From Candidatus Stahliibacteriota bacterium (GTDB lineage Bacteria > Hydrothermota > Tepidihabitantia > B3-TA06), in the NCBI GenBank assembly GCA_030592225.1, contig JAUVJT010000062.1, positions 1-10,581 of the forward strand: a DNA stretch of 10,581 nucleotides, written 5' to 3'. Both the position numbers and the translations under genes were made by a program. The notes under the pieces were generated by a model. That model was given only the letters and a program-made list of their open reading frames with translations, was not told where the DNA came from and searched no databases. Each line of letters opens with the position of its first letter. The stretch's first letter is position 1. Positions 1-6,032 of this stretch are shown in pieces.

Positions 1-40
1 GCAGCAGAATCGCGAGAAGAACTATAAAGATGGGTGACAT
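1..40 (-). CDS. Probable SPFH/stomatin-family membrane protein, N-terminus only (partial)
   Basis: Only 13 codons are inside the window; they read MSPIFIVLLAILL, a hydrophobic start consistent with an N-terminal membrane anchor. The ATG (40-38) follows the nfeD stop codon TAA with no gap. A GGAGG lies inside the last codons of nfeD, so translation is probably coupled. The SPFH assignment rests on context: short NfeD proteins are very commonly encoded next to a stomatin/prohibitin-like (SPFH) partner, with which they work at the membrane. The visible residues alone do not identify the family, because any membrane protein could begin this way. Confidence 0.5.
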   Translation of the reverse strand, partial: MSPIFIVLLAILL

Positions 41-487
41 TTATTCCTCCTTTGGTTTAACAACCAGATGCACCCCATCGATGCGCAGCACTTCAACCTC
101 GGCGCCCACCTCGATGGGTTTCTCGTCAATACTTTCCGCGCGCCACTCCTCCTTGTAAACCCTTACCCTGCCTGAAGCAGCCAGGGGGTCGATGCGTTCA
201 ATCACCACCCCCTTGCGGCCTATGAGTCTTTCGGAACCGACACCGGAAGGCGCTTTCTTTGTGATTTTCTTAAAGAACAACCGCGAAAGAGCGAAAAGCG
301 TCCCTGAAATAACCATGAAGACCACAATCTGCAGCCACAGGGGAAGACTGAGCAGCGCAAGAACCGCGGCCACGCCGGCGCCTATACCAAACCAGGCGAG
401 CACAAACCCCTCGGTAAGCATCTCGCCTATAAAAAACGCCACCGCCGCCACACCCCAGATTATTAAAAGAATTCTATAAGGGTCCAT
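41..487 (-). CDS. nfeD: NfeD-like membrane protein, short form (148 aa)
   Basis: This is a short NfeD protein with no ClpP-like protease domain. Residues about 4-75 hold three or four hydrophobic segments (RILLIIWGVAAVAFFIG, then FVLAWFGIGAGVAAVLALL, then LQIVVFMVISGTLFAL). A basic turn (FFKKITKK) follows, then a soluble C-terminal OB-fold from about residue 84: LIGRKGVVIERID, SGRVRVYKEEWRAES, VGAEVEVLRIDGVHLVVKP. That order matches the NfeD C-terminal domain. I chose the ATG at 487 because GAGGAGGT sits six bases before it; a start 13 codons upstream has no such site. Short NfeD proteins are thought to support SPFH partners in membrane-domain organisation or membrane stress, and the next gene begins immediately after this stop. 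The family is clear; its exact role here is inferred. Confidence 0.9.
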   Translation of the reverse strand: MDPYRILLIIWGVAAVAFFIGEMLTEGFVLAWFGIGAGVAAVLALLSLPLWLQIVVFMVISGTLFALSRLFFKKITKKAPSGVGSERLIGRKGVVIERIDPLAASGRVRVYKEEWRAESIDEKPIEVGAEVEVLRIDGVHLVVKPKEE

Positions 488-576
488 TAATTGACCTCCT
501 CTGAGATTTTTAGCAACACTCTGCAATTCATTACTAAGATTACAGTCGAACCTGATGAATTATTCACAATCATTAG

Positions 577-604
577 AGAATAAACACCCCTGCCTGATTG
601 TCAA
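577..604 (-). promoter_or_regulatory. Promoter of the nfeD unit
   Basis: On the minus strand TTGACA (604-599) is followed by a 16-bp spacer and TATTCT (582-577), a strong match to a housekeeping sigma-70 type promoter. Transcription would start near 570, giving a leader of roughly 80 bases before the nfeD ATG. The -35 box lies inside a sequence repeated upstream of the 541-aa gene (see repeat 597-755), while the -10 box lies outside it. Confidence 0.7.
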
Positions 605-755
605 GGCTTTTCTACGTAAAGAAAAAAGAGGGCGAGGTATGAGCCTCGCCCTTAAGATTGTAGATTTCAGTTAGCGAACAATCAGCACCCTCTCGGTGCA
701 GGATTGGTTGCCGGCCTGGAGTCGCACGAAGTAGACGCCCGCAGGAATTTGTGTT
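597..755. repeat. Direct repeat copy A: promoter -35, terminator and 3' end of the 541-aa gene
   Basis: This 159-base stretch matches 2385-2540 with four substitutions and one 3-base indel by eye. It spans the -35 box of the nfeD promoter, the rho-independent terminator, and the last 28 or so codons of the 541-aa secreted-protein gene. The identity covers coding and non-coding sequence alike, as expected from a tandem duplication kept similar by gene conversion. Confidence 0.9.
621..652 (-). terminator. Rho-independent terminator of the 541-aa gene
   Basis: Read on the minus strand, GGGCGAGG and CCTCGCCC (651-644 and 637-630) form a perfect 8-bp GC-rich stem with a 6-base loop, followed by a U-rich run (TCTTTTTTC). 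It lies about 20 bases after the stop codon of the 541-aa gene and ends only about 17 bases before the nfeD -35 box. Confidence 0.9.
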
Positions 756-2296
756 ACGGGCCAGGTGATGCTTGACGTTCCGGCTGAAGCATGTCCTTGA
801 TAGAGAGTTTCGATCCTGCGACCGGTGGCGTCGAATACGGCAATGTTGATGTTGCAGGAGTGTACCAGACTGTAGCACAAACCGATAGAACCAGCAGAGA
901 CGTTCGAGGTAGTAATGCCAAGCGGAACAGAAGCAGGGGATATATCATCTTCCTCTATGGCAATCCACAGGAATCCCTCGCTAAATGCGACCTTTGCCGC
1001 GTCGGCATTGGACTGGAGTTCGCTCAAGGTTTCGCCCCAAACCATCGCCAGGGTGTAATCATACTCATCGTCAGTATTCATATCAGGATAGGGACCGGAT
1101 TTGATGAACATTCTTACGTCTTCGGGAACATCCCAGGATTCAAAATCGGTGGCCTTCAGGTGTTCATATTTCAAGCTATCCTGCAGCCAGTTGGTAAATT
1201 CATCTGCCACAGAATCGTTGGGCCATGCCTCAAAGCCGGTAGCGCCTACATCTCCAGGGGTTTCGATCAGGATAACGCCTACGTAACCGGCAGGGGAATC
1301 CCATCCCGACTCGGAGCCGTCGTCATCATAGGCATAGCCAAGGTCTCTCGAAGCATCGAAATCAGCCAGGTCATCCATATCGGAACCGATATCCGGATCA
1401 ACAAAGTACCCAAAGTAAGGAGCTACAAGCGCATGATCATTCATATTACGAATCTTGTAGTTGAGTACAATCACATTGGCCAATGCGCCGATCTTCCAGG
1501 AATAGCTCCTCTGCTCCACGCGGATACCCAGTCCCTGGTTATCGTAGGCGTCAACAGTATCTCCTGCTGGAATCCAAATCGTGGCCGCAGACTCGACTGG
1601 AATATAATCTCCGCCCACCGCGTAGCTATCCTGATGGGAAACCACATCCCCGGCGGCAGGATCAAGCTGCTCACCGGCTGGTCTGTTCGCATTAAGAGCA
1701 ACATCAGCGAAGGGCCAAAGAGTCTGGTATGATTCAGGGGTTTGCCCTGGCCACGCAAACAGCTTGTTTCCTGCACCTTCATAGGTACCATCTGTAGGAA
1801 TAAGCATGTCGCTGAAATAGAGTCCCAATCCGGATTGATCTTCCATACTGCCGGCATCTGTCATCTCAGGAACACTCATCCCGCCCATATCGCTGGTGAA
1901 GGCGGCCTTCGAGACATTTGGCGTGCCCTGATCAAGGGCGCCGAACCAAAAGCCCATAGCGTAGAGGTAGAACTGCTTGGAATCGGCTGGGTATTCGCCG
2001 TTATTCCCCCTGACGTTCGGATACTGTCCTATAGACTGGAAAGCAGATAACCCCTCGTACAAATGCTCATCAGTGAAGTGCCGTGCAAAAACGCCACCCT
2101 GCATGGCATTGCAAACCAGGAAATCCGAGACGTTACCCGCCCCAGCCCACCAAAGATACCAGTTATCCGCTCGTTCGTTGCTGACTTCACCCAGAAGCCG
2201 ATAACTTGACGAGGGTTGGGTAACCGCCGTACTTGCAGGCGGCAGCGCCCAAAGGGCCAGGTTTGTTAGTAAAAGGATAAAACCTATTTTGCGCAT
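671..2296 (-). CDS. Secreted protein with T9SS/FlgD-Ig-like C-terminal tail, paralogue 1 (541 aa)
   Basis: The protein starts with a Sec signal peptide (MRKIGFILLLTNLALWA, cleavage near residue 23). A long acidic, aromatic-rich extracellular region follows, with repeated-looking features such as GGVFARH, GLYFSDM, GIRVEQRSYSW, VLNYKIRNMND, YFGYFVDPDIG and LGYAYDDDGSE. Residues about 470-541 form a sorting domain: VFDATGRRIETLYQGH, IPAGVYFVRLQAGNQ, then ERVLIVR at the terminus. Proteins of this kind, often annotated as T9SS type A sorting domain-containing, occur in FCB-group and WOR-3-like bacteria; the function of the large middle region is unknown. Two cysteines in the tail (HSCNIN and NQSCTE) could pair. 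The start is supported by AAGGAGG seven bases upstream. The next gene upstream is a close paralogue of the same layout. I do not recognise an enzymatic motif. Confidence 0.88.
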   Translation of the reverse strand: MRKIGFILLLTNLALWALPPASTAVTQPSSSYRLLGEVSNERADNWYLWWAGAGNVSDFLVCNAMQGGVFARHFTDEHLYEGLSAFQSIGQYPNVRGNNGEYPADSKQFYLYAMGFWFGALDQGTPNVSKAAFTSDMGGMSVPEMTDAGSMEDQSGLGLYFSDMLIPTDGTYEGAGNKLFAWPGQTPESYQTLWPFADVALNANRPAGEQLDPAAGDVVSHQDSYAVGGDYIPVESAATIWIPAGDTVDAYDNQGLGIRVEQRSYSWKIGALANVIVLNYKIRNMNDHALVAPYFGYFVDPDIGSDMDDLADFDASRDLGYAYDDDGSESGWDSPAGYVGVILIETPGDVGATGFEAWPNDSVADEFTNWLQDSLKYEHLKATDFESWDVPEDVRMFIKSGPYPDMNTDDEYDYTLAMVWGETLSELQSNADAAKVAFSEGFLWIAIEEDDISPASVPLGITTSNVSAGSIGLCYSLVHSCNINIAVFDATGRRIETLYQGHASAGTSSITWPVTQIPAGVYFVRLQAGNQSCTERVLIVR

Positions 2297-2370
2297 GATA
2301 CGCCTCCTTCTTTTGGCACGTCCGCCTCCTCATAAGACGAACGACCACAAAGAGTATATAGATAAGATTA
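2297..2370. repeat. Direct repeat copy C: 5' leader of the 541-aa gene
   Basis: This 74-base stretch matches 4151-4224 at 70 of 74 positions. It covers the Shine-Dalgarno site, a second upstream GAGGAGG, and the promoter -10 region. Outside it, upstream of the -10, the two cassettes differ except for the TTGACA box. Confidence 0.9.
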
Positions 2371-2392
2371 ACTCCAAATCGGGGATTGTCAA
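2365..2392 (-). promoter_or_regulatory. Promoter of the 541-aa secreted-protein gene
   Basis: On the minus strand TTGACA (2392-2387), a 16-bp spacer and TAATCT (2370-2365) form a sigma-70 type promoter. The same boxes and spacing occur in front of the paralogue at 4219-4246. An AT-rich alternative -10 (TATACT, 2358-2353) is too far from the -35 to be preferred. Confidence 0.6.
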
Positions 2393-2540
2393 GGCTTTTG
2401 TACGTAAAAAAAGAGGGCGAGGTATGAGCCTCGCCCTTAAGATTGTAGATTTCAGCTACCGAACAATCAGCACCCTCTCGGTGCAGGATTGGTTGCCGGC
2501 CTGGAGTCGCACGAAGTAGACGCCCGCAGGGATTTGTGTT
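2385..2540. repeat. Direct repeat copy B: promoter -35, terminator and 3' end of the 564-aa gene
   Basis: This is the partner of 597-755. It contains the -35 box of the 541-aa gene's promoter, the terminator of the 564-aa gene and the last 27 or so codons of that gene. The two copies differ by four substitutions and a 3-base indel in the terminator tail. Confidence 0.9.
2405..2436 (-). terminator. Rho-independent terminator of the 564-aa gene
   Basis: On the minus strand it has the same 8-bp stem as the downstream paralogue's terminator (GGGCGAGG/CCTCGCCC, 2436-2415), with a 6-base loop and a TCTTTTTTT tail. It begins about 20 bases after the TAG of the 564-aa gene and separates the two cassettes. 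Confidence 0.9.
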
Positions 2541-4150
2541 GCATCCCAAGTTATATTGTTGGACCCGGACTTGGCGTGTCCTTGATAGAGAGTTTCGATC
2601 CTGCGACCGGTGGCGTCGAAGACCGCGAGGTTGATGTTACAGGAGTAAGGTAACGAGTATCTGAGACCAACAAACCCATCGGTGATATTCGAGGAAGCTA
2701 GATGAAGATCTGGATGCTCCACTGGAACTGTGGTTTCCCGCTCTTCTACACCAAGAGGATCAAAACCTTGCTGGAAGGCCGCACGCACCGAATCCACGTT
2801 CTCCTGCAGCTCCTCCAGTGTTTCGCCAAGCACAACTGCTAGAGTATAATCGTACTCATCACCAGGTTCCATATCAGGATAGGAACCGGAATTAAGAAGC
2901 ATGCGAACATCGTTGGGGTTCTCCCAGGTCACGAAATCAGTGGAAATCATGTATAGGTACTTGATACTGTCCGTAGCATCATTATCTATCTCGTGTCCGT
3001 TCTGCCATGTCTCGAAACCCGTCATGCCTACATCGCCCGGTGTTTCGAGAAGCACCGCACCTACGTAGCCTGCAGGAGTGCTCCACCCCGGTTCTGAACC
3101 GTTATTATCATAGGCGTATCCCAAATCACGGCTCTCATCGAATCCAATCATGTCGTCCCAGAAACCTTCATCTCCGGGGGTTGTGCCGCCTTCACCAATA
3201 TCTGGGTCAACGAAGTAGCTAAAGCAGGGTTCTTGCAGTACAAAATCGTTCATGTTGCGTATCTTGTAGTTTAAGACGATAGAGTTCGCTAACGCTCCAT
3301 GATCCCAGGAGTAGGTGCGCTGTTCAATTCGTATACCTAGACCCAACCCGTCATAGGAGTCGTCGATCGTGTCACCACTGGGAGTAATTGAATCTCTTTT
3401 CCACATGTCTGCCGCTAATTCCTCCGGTATCCAATCTCCGCCCGTAGCATAAGTATCCTGGTGAGAGATAATGTCACCATTTTCCGGACTTACTTCAGAC
3501 AATCCTGCCGCACGACGCTTTGGATTAATGCTTGAGCTGTCGACAAACCGCCAGCGAATCTGGTAAAATTCCAGTTCCTCGTCAGGATAGGCAAAAAGAC
3601 GATTGCCCTCGCCTTCATACCCAAAACCATCAGGTATAATCATGTCACTAAAATAGAGCCCCACGCTGGAGATATCGTGCATGCCTCCAGCGTTGCTCAT
3701 TTCCGGTACCGACATTGCTCCGATGTCAGAGCTGTAGGCAGCCTTGCTCACATTAGGTATCCACTCTTCACCGTCAGGATACATCGCTCCGAACCAGAGA
3801 CCCATACAGTAAAGGTAAAACTGCTCTAAGCCTACCGGATACTCCGCATTGTTTCCGCGGACCGATGGGTACTGATCCACTGAACTATACGCTTGTAGAC
3901 CTTTATATGAATGTTCGTCATCAGGATGTCTTGCAAACACACCTCCCTGCATTGTGTTTGAAACAAGGAAATCGGAGACATCTCCGACACCTGTCCACCA
4001 CACAATCCAGGTTCGTGCGGGATCATCACTGACCTCAGTTAGAAGACGCTGAGATGATTGCGGAGCTAATTCTGAGGTTTGCGGAGCGGCTGCAAAGGCT
4101 ACGCCAACCAGTATCAGCACCAAGCTTGCTTTACGAATGATGTTTTTCAT
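2456..4150 (-). CDS. Secreted protein with T9SS/FlgD-Ig-like C-terminal tail, paralogue 2 (564 aa)
   Basis: It is a paralogue of the 541-aa protein and collinear with it along its length. It has a signal peptide (KASLVLILVGVAFAAA, cleavage near residue 21), then the shared landmarks GGVFARHPDDEHSYKGL, GLYFSDMIIPDG, GIRIEQRTYSWDHGALAN, YFVDPDIGEGG, LGYAYDNNGSEPGW and GYVGAVLLETPGDVGMTGFE. It ends in the same sorting domain, and the last 24 residues are identical to those of the other copy. It is 23 residues longer because of small insertions, for example around the VDPDIG motif and before the tail. The start has GGAGGAG a few bases upstream. The interior has diverged far more than the ends. 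The role is unknown; export to the outer surface or medium is inferred from signal peptide plus tail. Confidence 0.88.
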   Translation of the reverse strand: MKNIIRKASLVLILVGVAFAAAPQTSELAPQSSQRLLTEVSDDPARTWIVWWTGVGDVSDFLVSNTMQGGVFARHPDDEHSYKGLQAYSSVDQYPSVRGNNAEYPVGLEQFYLYCMGLWFGAMYPDGEEWIPNVSKAAYSSDIGAMSVPEMSNAGGMHDISSVGLYFSDMIIPDGFGYEGEGNRLFAYPDEELEFYQIRWRFVDSSSINPKRRAAGLSEVSPENGDIISHQDTYATGGDWIPEELAADMWKRDSITPSGDTIDDSYDGLGLGIRIEQRTYSWDHGALANSIVLNYKIRNMNDFVLQEPCFSYFVDPDIGEGGTTPGDEGFWDDMIGFDESRDLGYAYDNNGSEPGWSTPAGYVGAVLLETPGDVGMTGFETWQNGHEIDNDATDSIKYLYMISTDFVTWENPNDVRMLLNSGSYPDMEPGDEYDYTLAVVLGETLEELQENVDSVRAAFQQGFDPLGVEERETTVPVEHPDLHLASSNITDGFVGLRYSLPYSCNINLAVFDATGRRIETLYQGHAKSGSNNITWDATQIPAGVYFVRLQAGNQSCTERVLIVR

Positions 4151-4224
4151 GATACTCCTCCTTCTTTTGGAACGTCCGCCTCCTCATAAGACGAACGACC
4201 ACAAAGAGTTTATATATAAGATTA
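4151..4224. repeat. Direct repeat copy D: 5' leader of the 564-aa gene
   Basis: This is the partner of 2297-2370, identical at 70 of 74 bases. It carries the proximal Shine-Dalgarno site, a second GAGGAGG about 25 bases further upstream, and the -10 region of the promoter. Confidence 0.9.
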
Positions 4225-4246
4225 GCTAAGAAACAGCATATGTCAA
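4219..4246 (-). promoter_or_regulatory. Promoter of the 564-aa secreted-protein gene
   Basis: On the minus strand TTGACA (4246-4241), a 16-bp spacer and TAATCT (4224-4219) match the arrangement in front of the paralogue. Its -35 box is separated by only 16 bp from the -35 box of the divergent hisC promoter, so the two promoters are back-to-back and could share a regulator. Confidence 0.65.
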
Positions 4247-4262
4247 GCCCACCTTCATCCTC

Positions 4263-4290
4263 TTGACACCGCCGGTCTTCCCCGTATAGT
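4263..4290 (+). promoter_or_regulatory. Promoter of hisC
   Basis: TTGACA (4263-4268), a 16-bp spacer and TATAGT (4285-4290) form a near-consensus sigma-70 promoter. The expected start point near 4297 gives a leader of about 23 bases containing GGAGG (4310-4314). There is no room for an attenuator or riboswitch. Confidence 0.8.
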
Positions 4291-4319
4291 GATAGGAATA
4301 ATCAGACTCGGAGGTTTGA

Positions 4320-5441
4320 GTGCTCAAGACCCGCGCATCGCTTCAAAACATCAAGCCCTACAAGCCAGGCAAGCCTATTGAGGAACTGGTACGGGAATAC
4401 GGCATAAGCGGCGAGGTGCTGAAGCTCGCCTCCAACGAGAACCCTCTGGGCGCGTCGCCCAAGGCTCTGGCCGCGCTGTCGCACGTTCTGCAGGAAGTGC
4501 ACATCTACCCCGACAACTCCTGCTACGCCCTGCTTAACCGGTTATCTGAGGTACACCAAACGCCTGCCAACCACATAATCGTGGGCAACGGCTCGGTGGA
4601 AATCATTTTGCAGGCCGCGCTGACCTATCTCGATTCAAGTAAACAAGCCATCATGAGCGCCACCAGCTTCGTGATGTACCCCATTGCCACCCACATCGCC
4701 GGAGCAGAACCGGTGACCATACCCATAAAGGACGACCGCCACGACCTTGAGGCAATCCTGGCCGCGGTAAACAAAAAGACAGGCATAATCTTTCTGGATA
4801 ATCCCAACAATCCCCTGGGGTCGGTGCTGAAGCGCAAGGAAATGGACGATTTTATTGAACGGGTGCCCGACCACGTGCTGGTGGTCATAGACGAGGCATA
4901 TTACGAATACGTGGGCAGCATGGACTATCCGCACTCTCTGCATTACATACACAACGGCCGCAACGTGCTGGTGCTGAGGACGTTTTCCAAGATTTACGGG
5001 CTGGCCGGCCTGCGCGTGGGCTACGGGTTCTCAAGACCGGAGATAATCTCGGCGTTCTCCAAGGTTCGCTTGCCGTTCTCGGTGAACCGCCCCGGTCAGA
5101 TAGCGGCGGTGGCGGCGGTGGGCGACGAAGACCACCGCGACCGCAGCCGCGCAATGAACGAGCAGGGCAAGATGTTTCTGGGCAAGGAGTTCGAGCGCCT
5201 GGGTCTCAAATACATCCCGCCGTACGGCAATTTCATGTTCGTGCGCTTCCCGTGCGAGGCAGCCGCGGTTCACGAAGCCCTGGAGCGCCGCGGCATAATT
5301 GTCAGACCGGTAGGACAAAAAGACGCCCTGCGCATAACCATTGGCACGCCCCAGCAGAATAAAAGACTCCTGAAAGCCATTGAGGAAACTCTGGAAGGCA
5401 AGGAAGCCGAAAACTGTAAGCTGGACGAAAACTCGGAATAA
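4320..5441 (+). CDS. hisC: Histidinol-phosphate aminotransferase (373 aa, GTG start)
   Basis: A PLP-dependent class II-type aminotransferase of fold type I. It transfers an amino group between glutamate and imidazole-acetol phosphate in histidine biosynthesis, in the cytoplasm. Visible motifs in order: KLASNENPLG (about 35-44), YPDN (63-66), GNGSVEII (89-96), SFVMYPI (116-122), NPNNPLG (161-167), DEAYYEY (191-197, with Asp191 the PLP-pyridine ligand), TFSKIYGLAGLRVGY (221-235, with Lys224 the PLP lysine and Arg232 binding phosphate), and a C-terminal RITIGTPQQN with the substrate-carboxylate arginine. Its length is close to that usual for the family. The start is GTG, five bases after GGAGG; no better ATG fits. 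It stands alone with its own promoter and terminator rather than in a his operon. A related amino-acid aminotransferase specificity cannot be excluded. Confidence 0.92.
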   Translation: MLKTRASLQNIKPYKPGKPIEELVREYGISGEVLKLASNENPLGASPKALAALSHVLQEVHIYPDNSCYALLNRLSEVHQTPANHIIVGNGSVEIILQAALTYLDSSKQAIMSATSFVMYPIATHIAGAEPVTIPIKDDRHDLEAILAAVNKKTGIIFLDNPNNPLGSVLKRKEMDDFIERVPDHVLVVIDEAYYEYVGSMDYPHSLHYIHNGRNVLVLRTFSKIYGLAGLRVGYGFSRPEIISAFSKVRLPFSVNRPGQIAAVAAVGDEDHRDRSRAMNEQGKMFLGKEFERLGLKYIPPYGNFMFVRFPCEAAAVHEALERRGIIVRPVGQKDALRITIGTPQQNKRLLKAIEETLEGKEAENCKLDENSE

Positions 5442-5475
5442 TACTTAGAAATTAAGGGTCGGGTAGTTAAATTTG

Positions 5476-5506
5476 AAGGTCAGCTTTAAGCTGGCCTTTT
5501 TTATTT
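5476..5506 (+). terminator. Rho-independent terminator of hisC
   Basis: AAGGTCAGC (5476-5484) pairs with GCTGGCCTT (5490-5498) through nine base pairs, one of them a T-G wobble, around a 5-base loop. A T-rich run (TTTTTTATTT) follows. It lies 35 bases after the hisC stop codon. Its T-run overlaps the stop codon of the fossil tail on the opposite strand. Confidence 0.9.
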
Positions 5507-5605
5507 CAAGATGACCGCTTTGTGCGTCACGCTTACGTCTCCTGCGTCAAAGTGAATAAAGCAGACGCCCGGGATCCGCGCGGTGGTGATTTCAACCACC
5601 CACCT
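5501..5605 (-). pseudogene. Remnant of a T9SS-like sorting-domain tail (about 34 codons)
   Basis: Read on the minus strand, the sequence encodes VVEITTARIPGVCFIHFDAG followed by DVSVTHKAVILK and a TAA stop. This aligns with the terminus of the 419-aa protein (ITADLTPGVYFIRLDAG, DVSVTHKAVVLR). No start codon or upstream part of such a protein is present: the coding frame soon loses similarity and runs into the promoter of the next plus-strand gene. Changes at otherwise fixed positions (Y to C in GVYF, R to H in FIRL) suggest relaxed selection. It is the surviving 3' end of a former secreted-protein gene, probably a tandem paralogue of the 419-aa gene. Confidence 0.8.
5514..5572. repeat. Direct repeat, sorting-tail copy 1
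   Basis: It matches 6042-6100 at 54 of 59 bases by eye; all five differences are transitions. The two copies flank the 123-aa gene in the same orientation, about 530 bases apart. Confidence 0.88.
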
Positions 5606-5632
5606 TGACGAGTTGGGAAAATCGCCTATAGT
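5605..5632 (+). promoter_or_regulatory. Promoter of the 123-aa gene
   Basis: TTGACG (5605-5610), a 16-bp spacer and TATAGT (5627-5632) form a strong promoter with the same spacing and -10 box as the hisC promoter. The expected start near 5639 leaves a leader of about 22 bases with AAGGAGA (5646-5652) eight bases before the ATG. The -35 box abuts the fossil sorting-tail sequence. Confidence 0.75.
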
Positions 5633-5660
5633 CATAGAGTAGTGTAAGGAGAAATTAAGT

Positions 5661-6032
5661 ATGGGCAACGTAGACAAAGATGCAACCCTCAGGATACCCA
5701 CGCAGGAGATTGTTCGCGAAGCGGCAGACAGGCTTTTCGGAAAAGAGGCCAGTCTGCGTGTGGAATCTATGACATGGCGGTATAGAATTGTACCCGAAAA
5801 AGGCGTCGCCGCTGCAAAGTTCTCACTATCCGATGGGAAGCAAATCGTGTTCTCAAACGTTCTGTTTATTGCCCGGTATCACAAACGCAGCACATCAAGA
5901 ATCGAGGTGCAAGCCAGCATAAGCGGTCTGACCCCCATGCACCGCGAGTATTACGTACTCGACGAGAACCTCCCCTTGACCTCGATTGAAGAACACACCA
6001 CCGATTGGGACACACCCGCAAATAAGTTCTAG
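5661..6032 (+). CDS. Unrecognised small soluble protein (123 aa)
   Basis: I do not recognise this family. The protein has no signal peptide, membrane segment or cysteine. An N-terminal helix-like part (IPTQEIVREAADRLFGKEAS, about residues 12-31) is followed by a stretch rich in alternating hydrophobic and charged residues (VESMTWRYRIVPE, AAAKFSLSDGKQIVFSNVLF, ARYHKRSTSRIEVQASISG), which suggests a small alpha plus beta fold. The C-terminal 30 residues are acidic and look flexible. Expression is well supported: a near-consensus promoter, a Shine-Dalgarno site at good distance and an ATG. It sits between two copies of a sorting-tail sequence and ends convergently, its TAG overlapping the TAG of the 419-aa gene. 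It is probably cytoplasmic; the function is unknown. Confidence 0.75.
   Translation: MGNVDKDATLRIPTQEIVREAADRLFGKEASLRVESMTWRYRIVPEKGVAAAKFSLSDGKQIVFSNVLFIARYHKRSTSRIEVQASISGLTPMHREYYVLDENLPLTSIEEHTTDWDTPANKF

Noticed and set aside
791..1732. Long plus-strand open frame (313 codons) opposite the 541-aa gene
   Set aside because: It lies wholly antisense to a well-supported secreted-protein gene, has no ribosome site or promoter, and its translation shows no domain logic. Its length is a by-product of the codon use on the other strand.
2297..2335. Possible upstream short reading frame with a GTG start after GAGGAGG in the leader of the 541-aa gene
   Set aside because: In the paralogous leader the GTG is changed to GTT although the rest is conserved, so a coding role is not supported.
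2187..2549. Minus-strand frame whose translation resembles part of the frame at 612-878
   Set aside because: The similarity comes only from the duplicated gene ends read in a wrong frame.
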